Origin: Marinibacterium sp050389775
GTDB lineage: Bacteria > Pseudomonadota > Alphaproteobacteria > Rhodobacterales > Rhodobacteraceae
DNA: 64,000 nucleotides
Assembly (NCBI RefSeq): GCF_050389775.1
Contig: NZ_CP177144.1
Coordinates: 4,216,001 to 4,280,000, forward strand
Direction of reading: 5' to 3'
The position numbers and the translations under genes are program-made. Every line of letters begins with the position of its first letter. Positions within the stretch are counted from its first letter, which is position 1. Under the pieces are notes generated by a model. The model was given only the letters and a program-made list of their open reading frames with translations. It ran no database searches and was not told the origin of the DNA. This document shows, piece after piece, positions 17,086 to 24,948 of the stretch.

Positions 17086-18837
17086 TCAATTGATCCCGAT
17101 ACGGTGAAGCAGGTTCGGCGTGATGCGCAGCCGGGCCGTCTGGCCGATGTCGGCATCGCTGAGCGCCGAAGGGTCGGTGGCCCGCAGGGTGACGGGCAGG
17201 AACATGTCGCCGGCCAGGGTGGCCGCGCGGGTGGCGGCCGTGGGCACGGCCTCGACCTGCACCGAACGCCCGCCGGCAAAGTCCAGCCACAGGGCATCGC
17301 CGTTCATCGTGCGCGACAGGCCCTTGACCGACATCATCGTGTTCATGGTCGGGCCGGCCTCGGGCTGGTAGACCGTGGCGATCAGGTCGGCCGGCAGGAC
17401 CGTCGTGCCCGCCGTGACGCCGGGCTGCATGTCGATCTCGCAATCGCAGGGCATCTGGAAGTTCAGCACGTCGCCGGTATTGGCATTGACCGAGAAGACC
17501 ACCTCGCCCTGCCCGGCCGCCGGGTTGACGAAGCCGATCTGGCCGCCGACCGTGGCCTTCATCTGCTGGCCGGCCCGGTCGATGAAGACCGGGTGCATTT
17601 CCTGGCCGGTGGTGTAGCGGTTGAAGACGATGACCGCCGCGGCCAGGGCGATCACGGCCGACAGGCCAAGGACCGAGATCGACCGGATCCGTTCACGCCG
17701 GCCCTGGGCGGGCGTCGGCGCGGGCTTGGCCTGTTTCGGAGCGGTCGGGCCGGTATAGGCCAGCATGCCGTTCATCGAGACGACATCACCGGCGATGTAG
17801 CTGTTGATGACATAGCGCAGCTGCGGCAGGTGATCGCCGGTGGGATCGGTGAATTGCACCACGACCTGGCCGTCGGGCGCTTCCTGCAGCACCGTGACCT
17901 CGGGTTCGAGGGTCAGGCCAAAGCCGGAATAGCGCATCAGCACGCTGGCCAGGTGGCGGCCGCCGGTGCCCAGCCGGGCGCCGCCCTCGGCGCGCAGGAC
18001 CATCTGCGTGACCGAGATCGCCTCGCCGGCATAGCTGTGCCCGTCGATGACCACGCTGAACGGGATGGCCAGCAGCGGATGTTCCTTTTCCAGTCCGAAA
18101 TCCGCCGGCAGCGCCGGGGCGGGTTGGACCGCAGGCGCGGCCTGTGCGGCGGGCGCTGCGGGGGCGGCCTGTGCGGCGGGGGTGGGCTGTGCCGTAGGCG
18201 CGGGCTGTGCCGGGGCCGGAGCCGGGGCATGTGCAGGCGCGGCTTCGGCCGGGGCGGCGGATGCCGTGGCGCCGACGACGGGCGGCGTGCCGGCAAAGAC
18301 ATGGCCGGCCGGTTCGGGCGGCACGGTCGGCTCCGGCTGAAGCTGGGGCATCGCCCGCCCGGACATCTCCTGGCGCGGCTCCTGCTGCGGCGCATAGGCC
18401 GGTGCGGGAGCGGCATCGCGCGCCGGTTCGCGCGCTTGCTCGTAGGACGGGTCATAGGACGGCTCGCCGGCCGGGCGGGCCGGCTGGCCCGACCGGTGCA
18501 GCACGCGCCCCTGGGGCGCCTGCGGAGCCGGGCGCGGTGCGGGCCCGGCGTGATGGGGGTCATAGACCGGCTGCTTGGCCGGCGGCGCCTGAGGCGGCTG
18601 CGGTGCTTGCGGCGCCTGGGGCGCGTGCGGCGCCGGCTGCGGCTGGGCCATGGCCCGGGCCACGCTCTCGGCCAGCCCGCCATGGCGTGCGCCGCCCTGG
18701 GGGCCGGCCTGGCTCTCGTCGGCCCATTGCCCCTGGTTCAGTTCTTCGACGGTCAGCGCACGCCTGCGCGCGCCCTCGCCCTGCTGGTTCTGCCCCGACA
18801 GGGCATTCATCCGGTAGATTTTCGTTGCTTCCGACAC
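17086..18837 (-). CDS. alg44: Alg44-type co-polymerase with degenerate PilZ domain and long low-complexity N-terminus
   Basis: Inner-membrane partner of the Alg8 polymerase. Residues about 60-240 are Pro/Ala/Gln low complexity. A PilZ-like domain follows (about 245-350), closing with LRYVINSYIAGDVVSMNGML, which parallels Alg44 of Pseudomonas. One membrane helix (about 383-402) and a periplasmic HlyD-like domain follow. The PilZ c-di-GMP motif is not kept: the RxxxR place reads KEHPL and the (D/N)xSxxG place reads AISVTQ. c-di-GMP activation through this domain is therefore doubtful. The start is the GTG at 18837, 14 bases after the alg8 stop and following GGGGCG; an ATG at 18810 is the alternative, but has no ribosome site. 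Confidence 0.85.
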   Translation of the reverse strand: MSEATKIYRMNALSGQNQQGEGARRRALTVEELNQGQWADESQAGPQGGARHGGLAESVARAMAQPQPAPHAPQAPQAPQPPQAPPAKQPVYDPHHAGPAPRPAPQAPQGRVLHRSGQPARPAGEPSYDPSYEQAREPARDAAPAPAYAPQQEPRQEMSGRAMPQLQPEPTVPPEPAGHVFAGTPPVVGATASAAPAEAAPAHAPAPAPAQPAPTAQPTPAAQAAPAAPAAQAAPAVQPAPALPADFGLEKEHPLLAIPFSVVIDGHSYAGEAISVTQMVLRAEGGARLGTGGRHLASVLMRYSGFGLTLEPEVTVLQEAPDGQVVVQFTDPTGDHLPQLRYVINSYIAGDVVSMNGMLAYTGPTAPKQAKPAPTPAQGRRERIRSISVLGLSAVIALAAAVIVFNRYTTGQEMHPVFIDRAGQQMKATVGGQIGFVNPAAGQGEVVFSVNANTGDVLNFQMPCDCEIDMQPGVTAGTTVLPADLIATVYQPEAGPTMNTMMSVKGLSRTMNGDALWLDFAGGRSVQVEAVPTAATRAATLAGDMFLPVTLRATDPSALSDADIGQTARLRITPNLLHRIGIN

Positions 18838-18851
18838 GGTGCGCCCCAACC

Positions 18852-20333
18852 CTATTCGACGGTGTTCAGAAAAAGGATCGCCAAGGCCAGAAACGTCAGG
18901 GCGACCGAGTGATGTGCCAGCGATTCCCATTGCTTGACACGGTCGAAGAGCGACGTGGTGGAACCGCCCGACGACGAAGATTGCCTGGTCCACTTCTGCC
19001 GGTCGAGCCGGAAGAAGACATAGGTCTTGAGCATCGCACCGAAGACCTGGCTGAAATACAGGACCAGCGGATGGGTGACCGGGAACCATGTCCCGTTGAA
19101 GACCGAGATGATCGCGCAGAAAACATAGCGCGTCAGCATGACCCACCCCAGGTACAGCGGGATCACGTATGGCGTGTGCAGGACAGCCGTGAACAGCACC
19201 GACAGCGGGCCGACAAGGGTTGTCCACATCGACACCTTCTGGTCGAGGATCGACCACCAGGTGAAATAGCCGATGCGGGCCGGCGACTGGCGCAGGGCGC
19301 GGCCGTTGGTGCGCATCATGTTGCCGAACCAGCGGATCATCAGCGTCTTGGCGCTGTCGACAAAGCCGGGCTTGGGCTGGGTCTCGACCGATTCCGACTG
19401 CACGTCGGGCAGGTAGATCGTCTGGTAGCCATGGGTCAGCAGCCAGTACCAGGTCGACTTGTCGTCGCCGGTCAGAAAGTCGACACGGCCCAGCCGCCAG
19501 TGATCCAGGTAATCCTGCCCCACTCCGCGGATGAACCCCGGATCGGTGGCCAGCGAGGCGCGAAAGACCGACAGGCGGCCGGTCAGGGTCAGCACGCGCT
19601 TGCTCAGGCCCATCGACGACATCATCACGTTGCGCTGGTGAAAGCGCAGGTCGAACCAGTCGCGGAAGAGGCCCCTCTCATCGATCAGCGCCGCCTCGTC
19701 GGTGGTCAGGGCACCGACCTGCGGATCCGAGAACACCGGCGCCGATTGCGCCCACAGGTCGTCCGGCGGCGCGGTGTCGCCGTCGATGAAGACCATGATG
19801 TCGTGCTGGGTGGGATGGAAGGTGGCCAGGATGCGCAGGGCCTTCATCATCGCGTCGCGCTTGCCGTTGGCCTTGATCCGATCAATCACCAGCCGGGTGT
19901 TCGACAGGTCCTCGCGCGAGGTCTCGTAGATCTGGCGGATCAGCCGTTCGTCCGCCCCGTCGACCACCGAGGCCACGATCGTCGCCCCGTCGCGCGCATT
20001 GGCGCAGGCCGCGAAGAGACGGCGATAGACCATCAGCGTGACCTCGGGATCGACCATGTAGGACGTGATCATCACGTACATGTGCGACCGCGCGCCGATG
20101 GCCTCGAAACCGCGCTGGTACGCGGCCTTGCGGCGCGGCCAGGCCCAGAGCCGGTAGACGAACGCCCGGCCGAAGTTGATCATCGCCCAGCTGTAGCGCC
20201 ACATCCCCAGGAACCCGACGATGAACAACGTCTTCGTCGTATCCTGGAGATCGCCCAGAAAGCCCATCGGGACCATCGCGAAGAGCAGCGCGATGGTCGA
20301 GAAATAGGCGATATGGGTCAGCGCAAGCGTCAT
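18852..20333 (-). CDS. alg8: Alg8-type family 2 glycosyltransferase (mannuronan polymerase)
   Basis: Processive inner-membrane polymerase that would use GDP-mannuronate. It has two N-terminal membrane segments, a cytoplasmic GT2 domain with donor-binding DGDTAPPDD near residue 181, GQDYLDHWRLG, the acceptor motif TGDDKSTWYWLLTHGYQ, and RWFGNMMRTNGRAL, followed by several C-terminal membrane helices. These are the features of Alg8 in the expected order, and all polymerase motifs look intact. At 493 residues its length equals the Pseudomonas enzyme. It begins 6 bases after the algD stop, so the two genes are surely co-transcribed. Confidence 0.93.
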   Translation of the reverse strand: MTLALTHIAYFSTIALLFAMVPMGFLGDLQDTTKTLFIVGFLGMWRYSWAMINFGRAFVYRLWAWPRRKAAYQRGFEAIGARSHMYVMITSYMVDPEVTLMVYRRLFAACANARDGATIVASVVDGADERLIRQIYETSREDLSNTRLVIDRIKANGKRDAMMKALRILATFHPTQHDIMVFIDGDTAPPDDLWAQSAPVFSDPQVGALTTDEAALIDERGLFRDWFDLRFHQRNVMMSSMGLSKRVLTLTGRLSVFRASLATDPGFIRGVGQDYLDHWRLGRVDFLTGDDKSTWYWLLTHGYQTIYLPDVQSESVETQPKPGFVDSAKTLMIRWFGNMMRTNGRALRQSPARIGYFTWWSILDQKVSMWTTLVGPLSVLFTAVLHTPYVIPLYLGWVMLTRYVFCAIISVFNGTWFPVTHPLVLYFSQVFGAMLKTYVFFRLDRQKWTRQSSSSGGSTTSLFDRVKQWESLAHHSVALTFLALAILFLNTVE

Positions 20334-20339
20334 TGGTCC

Positions 20340-21659
20340 TTACCAGCAGATGCCCTGGTAGCCGCCGGCCGAGACCAGGTCGCGGTGCAGCCGCGTCAGG
20401 TCCAGCACCTTGCGGGTCTGGGCGGCCTCTTTCAGGCGCTCGACGGTTTCGTTGTAGTAATTGCCGACCAGCACGGCCCCGGCATCGTTGATCAGCTGGT
20501 CCAGGTCGCCGACGAGGCGCTGTTCCAGGTCCGGCACGCCGTCGTTGCCCCGGCCCGCCCCGGGCGTGCCCAGGTCATAGGCCTCCTTGACGAAGGGGTC
20601 GTAGATATCGACCTCGATGCCCTTGTCGATCAGCCGCGCGGCCAGCGAGATCAGCGGGCTTTCCCGCAGGTCGTCGGTGCCCGGCTTGAAGGAAATGCCG
20701 ACAAAGCCGACCTTCTTCGCGCCGCTTTCGATGACCATTTCCTCGGCCCGCGCGATCTGGGCGGCATTGGCTTCGAGCACGGCGTTCAGCAGGTGGGCCG
20801 GCGTGTCCTGGCTGGCCGCCAGGTGGCGCAGGGCGCGCACGTCCTTGGGCAGGCACGACCCGCCAAAGGCAAAGCCCGGGCGCATGAAGTATTTCGACAG
20901 GGCGACCTTTTCGTCGGAACACAGGATTTCCATCACCGTCTGGCCGTCGATGCCGTTGGCCTTGGCGATGTTGCCGATCTCGTTGGCAAAGGTCACCTTG
21001 ACCGCCCGCCAGGTGTTGGACGTGTATTTCACCATCTCGGCGGTGCGGATGTCGACCTTGTGGATGTCGCAGGGCAGGCCCGCGTTCAGCTCTTCCAGCA
21101 GTGTTTCGGTGCGCGCGTCCAGGCTGCCGAAGACGATCAGGCCCGGGTCGTGGTAATCGGCAATGGCCGTGCTCTCGCGCAGGAATTCCGGGTAGTAGCC
21201 CAGGCCGATCTGATCACCGACCGTCTTGCCCGAGGACCGTTCCAGCGCCGGGATGCAGGCGCTTTCGGTCGAACCGGGCACGATCGTCGAGCGGATGACA
21301 ACCGAATGGAACCCGTCCTTGTCGCGGAGCGCCCGGCCGATGACCTCGCAGACGCTTTCGACATAGGACAGCCCGACCGAACCGTCCTCGGCCGAAGGCG
21401 TGCCCACGCAGACGATGCTGAGATCGGTGGCCGCGATGGCCGCCTCGGCGTCGGTCGTGGCCCGCAGGCGGCCGCTGGCCACCATCTCGCGGGTCAGCGC
21501 GTCGATGCCGTTTTCCACGATGGGCGACTGGCCCGCCTTGATCGCGTCGACCTTCCCCTGGTCAACGTCGACCGCGATGACGTCATGGCCACTTTTCGCC
21601 AGGCAAGCCGCCGACACGGCGCCGACATAGCCAATGCCGAAGACACTGATCTTAACCAT
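20340..21659 (-). CDS. algD: GDP-mannose 6-dehydrogenase AlgD
   Basis: NAD-dependent enzyme that oxidises GDP-mannose to GDP-mannuronate, the committed step toward alginate-type polymers. The N-terminal Rossmann motif is VFGIGYVGAVSAACLAKSG. The catalytic Cys269 sits in FGGSCLPKDVRAL, at nearly the same number as the Pseudomonas residue, and GISFKPGTDDLRESP is typical of the C-terminal domain. It ends with GYQGICW, as in other AlgD proteins. The start at 21659 is preceded by GAGG 6 bases away; an ATG four codons earlier has no site. First gene of the nine-gene operon, with about 460 bases of AT-richer control region before the divergent gene at 22121. Confidence 0.95.
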   Translation of the reverse strand: MVKISVFGIGYVGAVSAACLAKSGHDVIAVDVDQGKVDAIKAGQSPIVENGIDALTREMVASGRLRATTDAEAAIAATDLSIVCVGTPSAEDGSVGLSYVESVCEVIGRALRDKDGFHSVVIRSTIVPGSTESACIPALERSSGKTVGDQIGLGYYPEFLRESTAIADYHDPGLIVFGSLDARTETLLEELNAGLPCDIHKVDIRTAEMVKYTSNTWRAVKVTFANEIGNIAKANGIDGQTVMEILCSDEKVALSKYFMRPGFAFGGSCLPKDVRALRHLAASQDTPAHLLNAVLEANAAQIARAEEMVIESGAKKVGFVGISFKPGTDDLRESPLISLAARLIDKGIEVDIYDPFVKEAYDLGTPGAGRGNDGVPDLEQRLVGDLDQLINDAGAVLVGNYYNETVERLKEAAQTRKVLDLTRLHRDLVSAGGYQGICW

Positions 21660-21724
21660 TTCCTGCCTCATTTTCGGCGCTTTTCAGACACGCCTGTGTT
21701 TGAGTTGAGCTAATCCGGGCGGAG

Positions 21725-21916
21725 TTAACCAAGCAACTGATTTATTGAACTTCGGGCGTTAACCGCTTGGTTACCTGTGCTTTGTCGGAAACATTTCGGA
21801 CCGGCCATGGGCGCAAATATGGCAGGATTGTGTCAATTTGCCCGCGTTAACATTGTGGAAAAATGCGTTTCACCAAGTGAAACAAATTTATGACGTTTAC
21901 GGTCTTAACCAAGCGG
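21725..21916. promoter_or_regulatory. Three copies of a TAACCAAGC motif in the algD upstream region
   Basis: Copies: TTAACCAAGC at 21725-21734 (plus), its complement inside GTTAACCGCTTGGTTAC at 21758-21774 (reads TAACCAAGCGG on minus), and TTAACCAAGCGG at 21905-21916 (plus). The middle copy is an imperfect palindrome. TTAACCA resembles the CtrA half-site TTAACCAT, but the second half-site at the proper spacing is not clear, so another regulator is possible. A related TTAACCAAC lies 65 bases before the RTX gene start at 33797. Placement between algD and the divergent gene at 22121 fits control of either or both. Confidence 0.6.
21867..21883. promoter_or_regulatory. Perfect inverted repeat, probable operator
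   Basis: Arms GTTTCAC and GTGAAAC flank a CAA spacer. It lies in the AT-richest part of the algD/22121 divergent region, between the second and third TAACCAAGC copies. The size and symmetry suit a dimeric helix-turn-helix regulator. No T tract follows on either strand, so a terminator is unlikely. Confidence 0.55.
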
Positions 21917-22120
21917 CCGACAGCAACCGGCGAGAATCGGCCGAGAATTCCGCGAGGGCTGGAACCGATGATTCGCATGCCTAGATCGGGGGTGTCCGGG
22001 CCCGGCCAAAATCGCGCCAACAGACCGGACAGCCCCGACCGAGCCCGACAACTTGTCCCGCCAGGTACAAATGAAAAGGTGACCACCTCTCCCGGTGCTC
22101 CGATGAAAGGACCCCACGAC

Positions 22121-22594
22121 ATGACCTTCGGCTTCCGCTGTCCTCCCCTGGCAGCCGCCTCGCTGATCGCCCTGCCCCTGGCCGCCACTGCCCTCACCCC
22201 GGCCCTTGCCGCCGACATGCCCGCCCAGGTCGAACAGGTCGTCCGCGACCTGGACCTGAGCGATGTCGACTACCGGCCCGACCCGCGCGGCACGGACCTG
22301 ACCGGCCAGCTGCCCGACGGGTCGTTGGTGCGCATCGATTTCCACGACCGCGGCCGCGAAGAGCTGGAAGAGATCGAGGCCCATGGCCGCGATGCCGTGC
22401 CGCTGAGCCAGGTGGCCGCCGTGCTGCCCGAAGGGCTGCTGGCCGCCGGGCCGATCGGCCCCGATGACGGGTTCTACGAGATCGATTTCGATGACGATGG
22501 CAGCGTCGACATCGAAGGGCTGACGGCCGATGGCCGCCGCTTCGATGCCGAATACGACCGCGCCGGCCGTCTGGACGAGCTGGACTACGACTGA
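22121..22594 (+). CDS. Small acidic periplasmic protein of unknown function
   Basis: A 157-residue protein with a clear signal peptide (hydrophobic ASLIALPLAATALTPALAA, cleavage before DMPAQ). The mature part is rich in Asp/Glu and contains two stretches of alternating acidic residues, DGFYEIDFDDDGSVDIEG and RFDAEYDRAGRLDELDYD, that look like PepSY-type or metal-binding strands; no family could be named with confidence. The ATG at 22121 follows AAGGA by 9-10 bases; the upstream in-frame ATG at 22104 has no such site. It is transcribed divergently from algD across the shared regulatory region, so a link to polymer export is possible but only inferred. Confidence 0.75.
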   Translation: MTFGFRCPPLAAASLIALPLAATALTPALAADMPAQVEQVVRDLDLSDVDYRPDPRGTDLTGQLPDGSLVRIDFHDRGREELEEIEAHGRDAVPLSQVAAVLPEGLLAAGPIGPDDGFYEIDFDDDGSVDIEGLTADGRRFDAEYDRAGRLDELDYD

Positions 22595-22600
22595 TCCCCT

Positions 22601-22645
22601 GCCCGACCGCCGCGCACCCCGGCGCGCCGGGCATCGGGCGGGTTT
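22601..22645 (+). terminator. Probable terminator after the small periplasmic protein
   Basis: Outer arms GCCCGA (22601-22606) and TCGGGC (22634-22639) enclose an inner GC-rich hairpin (CCCCGGCGCGCCGGG) and are followed by GGGTTTC. It lies just after the stop of the gene ending at 22594. Confidence 0.55.
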
Positions 22646-22791
22646 CAGCACAGAATTCAGGCGCAGGCCCCGCCGGGCCGCGCCGTCACCGTGGTGCATG
22701 GGGCTGGCCGCTTCCCCTGGGGCAGTTCCTTTACAAAAGTGTCGTTCAGGGCCGTTAGGCCCCAATATCAACGACAACAGGGGGATGTACG

Positions 22792-24837
22792 ATGACACGT
22801 ACCTTCATGACCACCACGGCGATGCTGCTGCTCGCCACCACCGCCGCACGGGCCGCCTGCCCGGCCATGACCATGGCCGACGACCAGGGCATCGCGCCGG
22901 GCGCCTTTCCGCAGCAATACGACCTGGCCGAATACGAGGCCGCGGCGGGCTGCGAGATGGCATTCTCGGAAAACCCCGAGATCGCCGATCTGAACGGCGC
23001 CATCCAGGGCAACCCCGACCTGCCCCCGCTGGCCGAGCGCCTGCCCGAGGAACCGCTGGTTGTCGTGCCCTATGAGGCCGTCGGCACCTATGGCGGCACC
23101 TTCGACGCGCTGTCCAATGCCACCGAGGCCGGCACTTCGGATTTCCTGTCGGTGCGCCACGTCAACCTCGTGCGCTATTCCGACGACCTGGCCACCATCG
23201 TGCCCAACGTGGCCAAATCCTGGGAATGGAACGACGATTTCACCGAGCTGACGGTCACCCTGCGCAAGGGCCACAAATGGTCCGACGGCGCGCCCTTCAC
23301 CTCGGAAGACGTGCGCTTCTACTTCGAGAACCTCGCGCTTGATCCCAACATCATCGAAAAGCCCAAGGATTACGTGCTGGCCGGCGGCGAGCCGATCGAG
23401 GTCGAGATCGTCGACGACCAGACCTTCACCCTGAAGCTCGCCGCGCCCAAGCCCGGCCTGCTCGCGCATTTCGCCACGTCTTATGCCCAGCCCTTCCAGC
23501 CCGCGCATTTCCTCGGGCTCTATCACCCCGCCCTGGCCGACGATGCCGATGCCAAGGCGCAGGAGCTGGGCTATGAAAACGGCTATGCCCTGATCAACGC
23601 CTATTATGGTGCGTCCGACTGGACCGACACGCCGACGCCGATGCTGCGCGATCCGGCCCAGGCCGAGGGCCTGCCCTATGGCACCCAGCCCACGCTGGAA
23701 AGCCACATCTACATCACCGACACGACCGAAGGCCGCAAGCTGGTGGCCAACCCCTATTTCTTCCAGGTCGACACGACGGGCCAGCAGCTGCCCTATATCT
23801 CGCGCCAGGACGAGCTTTACAAGAACGACAACGAGGTGCGCATCCTCGCGCTGGTCAACGGCGAGGTCGATTACAAGTCGCAATCGCTGCAGCTGCCCTC
23901 GGCGCCGATCCTGCTGGAGAACCAGGAAAAGGGCGGCTACACGATCCAGCTGAAGCCGACCATCGCCCTGCCCTCCTTCTCGTTCAACGTGACCTCGCCC
24001 GACGAGACCAAGCGCGCGCTGTTCAACGACGTGGCCTTCCGCGAGGCGATGTCGCTGGCCATCAACCGCGACGAGCTCAACGAGATCGCCTTCTTCGGGC
24101 TGGGCACGCCCCAGACCTACCTGGGCTTTTCGCCCGTCCCCGATTTCGCGGCCGAATTCGTCGATGCCGGCACCGGCTATGATCCCGACACGGCCATGGT
24201 CGCGCTGGACGGGCTGGGCATGGTCGATGCCGATGGCGACGGGTTCCGCGACCTGCCGAACGGCGAGAAGATCACGCTGAACCTGCAATTCACCACCCAG
24301 GGCATCGGTGGCGAGGTCGTCGAGCTGGTGGCGCAATACTGGTCCGACGTGGGCGTGGCCACGACGGTCAAGGAAGTCACCCCCGATGAATACCGCGCCG
24401 CGCAATCGGCCAACGAGCTGGACGTGCAGATCTGGCAGCAGGGCACGCCCGTGGCCATCGCGCTGGGGTCGTCGGAACGCTTCGTGCCGCCCTACGGGTC
24501 CTATTTCGACCACCGCGTCGGCATGGGCTGGGCCGAGTGGATCGACAGCGAAGGGGCATCCGGCATCGAGCCGCCGCAATACGCGATGGACATGATCGCC
24601 GACATCGACGCCTTTCAGCAGGCCGTGCCCGGATCGGCCGAAGCCGCCGAGATCGGCAAGCGGATCGCCAAGAACTTTGCCGACAGTTACCTGTTCATCG
24701 GCACGGTCAACGCGCCCGCCCCGATCTATGTCCGCAACGGGCTGAAGAACGTGCCCGAGTTCCAGACCTGGAGCTACGAATACTACCGGACCTACCCCTA
24801 TCGTCCGACCCAGTGGTTCCTGGCCGAGGACAACTGA
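22792..24837 (+). CDS. ABC transporter substrate-binding protein, peptide/opine family 5
   Basis: Periplasmic binding protein of 681 residues for a dipeptide-type importer. Signal peptide at residues 1-21 (ends TAARA). The SBP_bac_5 features are present: YGGTFDALSNATEAGTSDF, the LTVTLRKGHKWSDGAPFTSEDV signature split around residues 158-180, and INRDELNEI, the site where such proteins bind the ligand cleft. It is longer than DppA/OppA (about 540), with an extended N-terminal acidic segment and insertions around 270-330. Substrate cannot be read from sequence. It leads the operon of two permeases and two ATPases, separated from them by a 111-base gap with a stem-loop. Confidence 0.93.
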   Translation: MTRTFMTTTAMLLLATTAARAACPAMTMADDQGIAPGAFPQQYDLAEYEAAAGCEMAFSENPEIADLNGAIQGNPDLPPLAERLPEEPLVVVPYEAVGTYGGTFDALSNATEAGTSDFLSVRHVNLVRYSDDLATIVPNVAKSWEWNDDFTELTVTLRKGHKWSDGAPFTSEDVRFYFENLALDPNIIEKPKDYVLAGGEPIEVEIVDDQTFTLKLAAPKPGLLAHFATSYAQPFQPAHFLGLYHPALADDADAKAQELGYENGYALINAYYGASDWTDTPTPMLRDPAQAEGLPYGTQPTLESHIYITDTTEGRKLVANPYFFQVDTTGQQLPYISRQDELYKNDNEVRILALVNGEVDYKSQSLQLPSAPILLENQEKGGYTIQLKPTIALPSFSFNVTSPDETKRALFNDVAFREAMSLAINRDELNEIAFFGLGTPQTYLGFSPVPDFAAEFVDAGTGYDPDTAMVALDGLGMVDADGDGFRDLPNGEKITLNLQFTTQGIGGEVVELVAQYWSDVGVATTVKEVTPDEYRAAQSANELDVQIWQQGTPVAIALGSSERFVPPYGSYFDHRVGMGWAEWIDSEGASGIEPPQYAMDMIADIDAFQQAVPGSAEAAEIGKRIAKNFADSYLFIGTVNAPAPIYVRNGLKNVPEFQTWSYEYYRTYPYRPTQWFLAEDN

Positions 24838-24863
24838 GCCTTTAACTTGTGCAAATGATCCGG

Positions 24864-24890
24864 GGACCGGGTGGCCAGGCCATCCGGTCC
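24864..24890 (+). promoter_or_regulatory. Stem-loop between binding-protein gene and permease genes
   Basis: Arms GGACCGGGTGGCC (24864-24876) and GGCCATCCGGTCC (24878-24890) pair at 12 of 13 positions. Flanking GATCCG/TTGATC may extend the stem. Hairpins at this place in ABC operons usually stabilise the upstream binding-protein message or act as a partial terminator, giving more binding protein than permease. No T tract follows, which favours message stabilisation. Confidence 0.65.
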
Positions 24891-24948
24891 TTGATCCGAG
24901 GGGCCGGCCTCTGGAACGCTCGGCCCGAACAGGGACGCGCAGGATTCC

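Noticed and set aside
21725..21774. Complete CtrA box TTAA-N7-TTAA
   Set aside because: The first half-site fits, but the second half at N7 reads GTTA or is missing in all copies, so only 'CtrA-like half-site' is justified.
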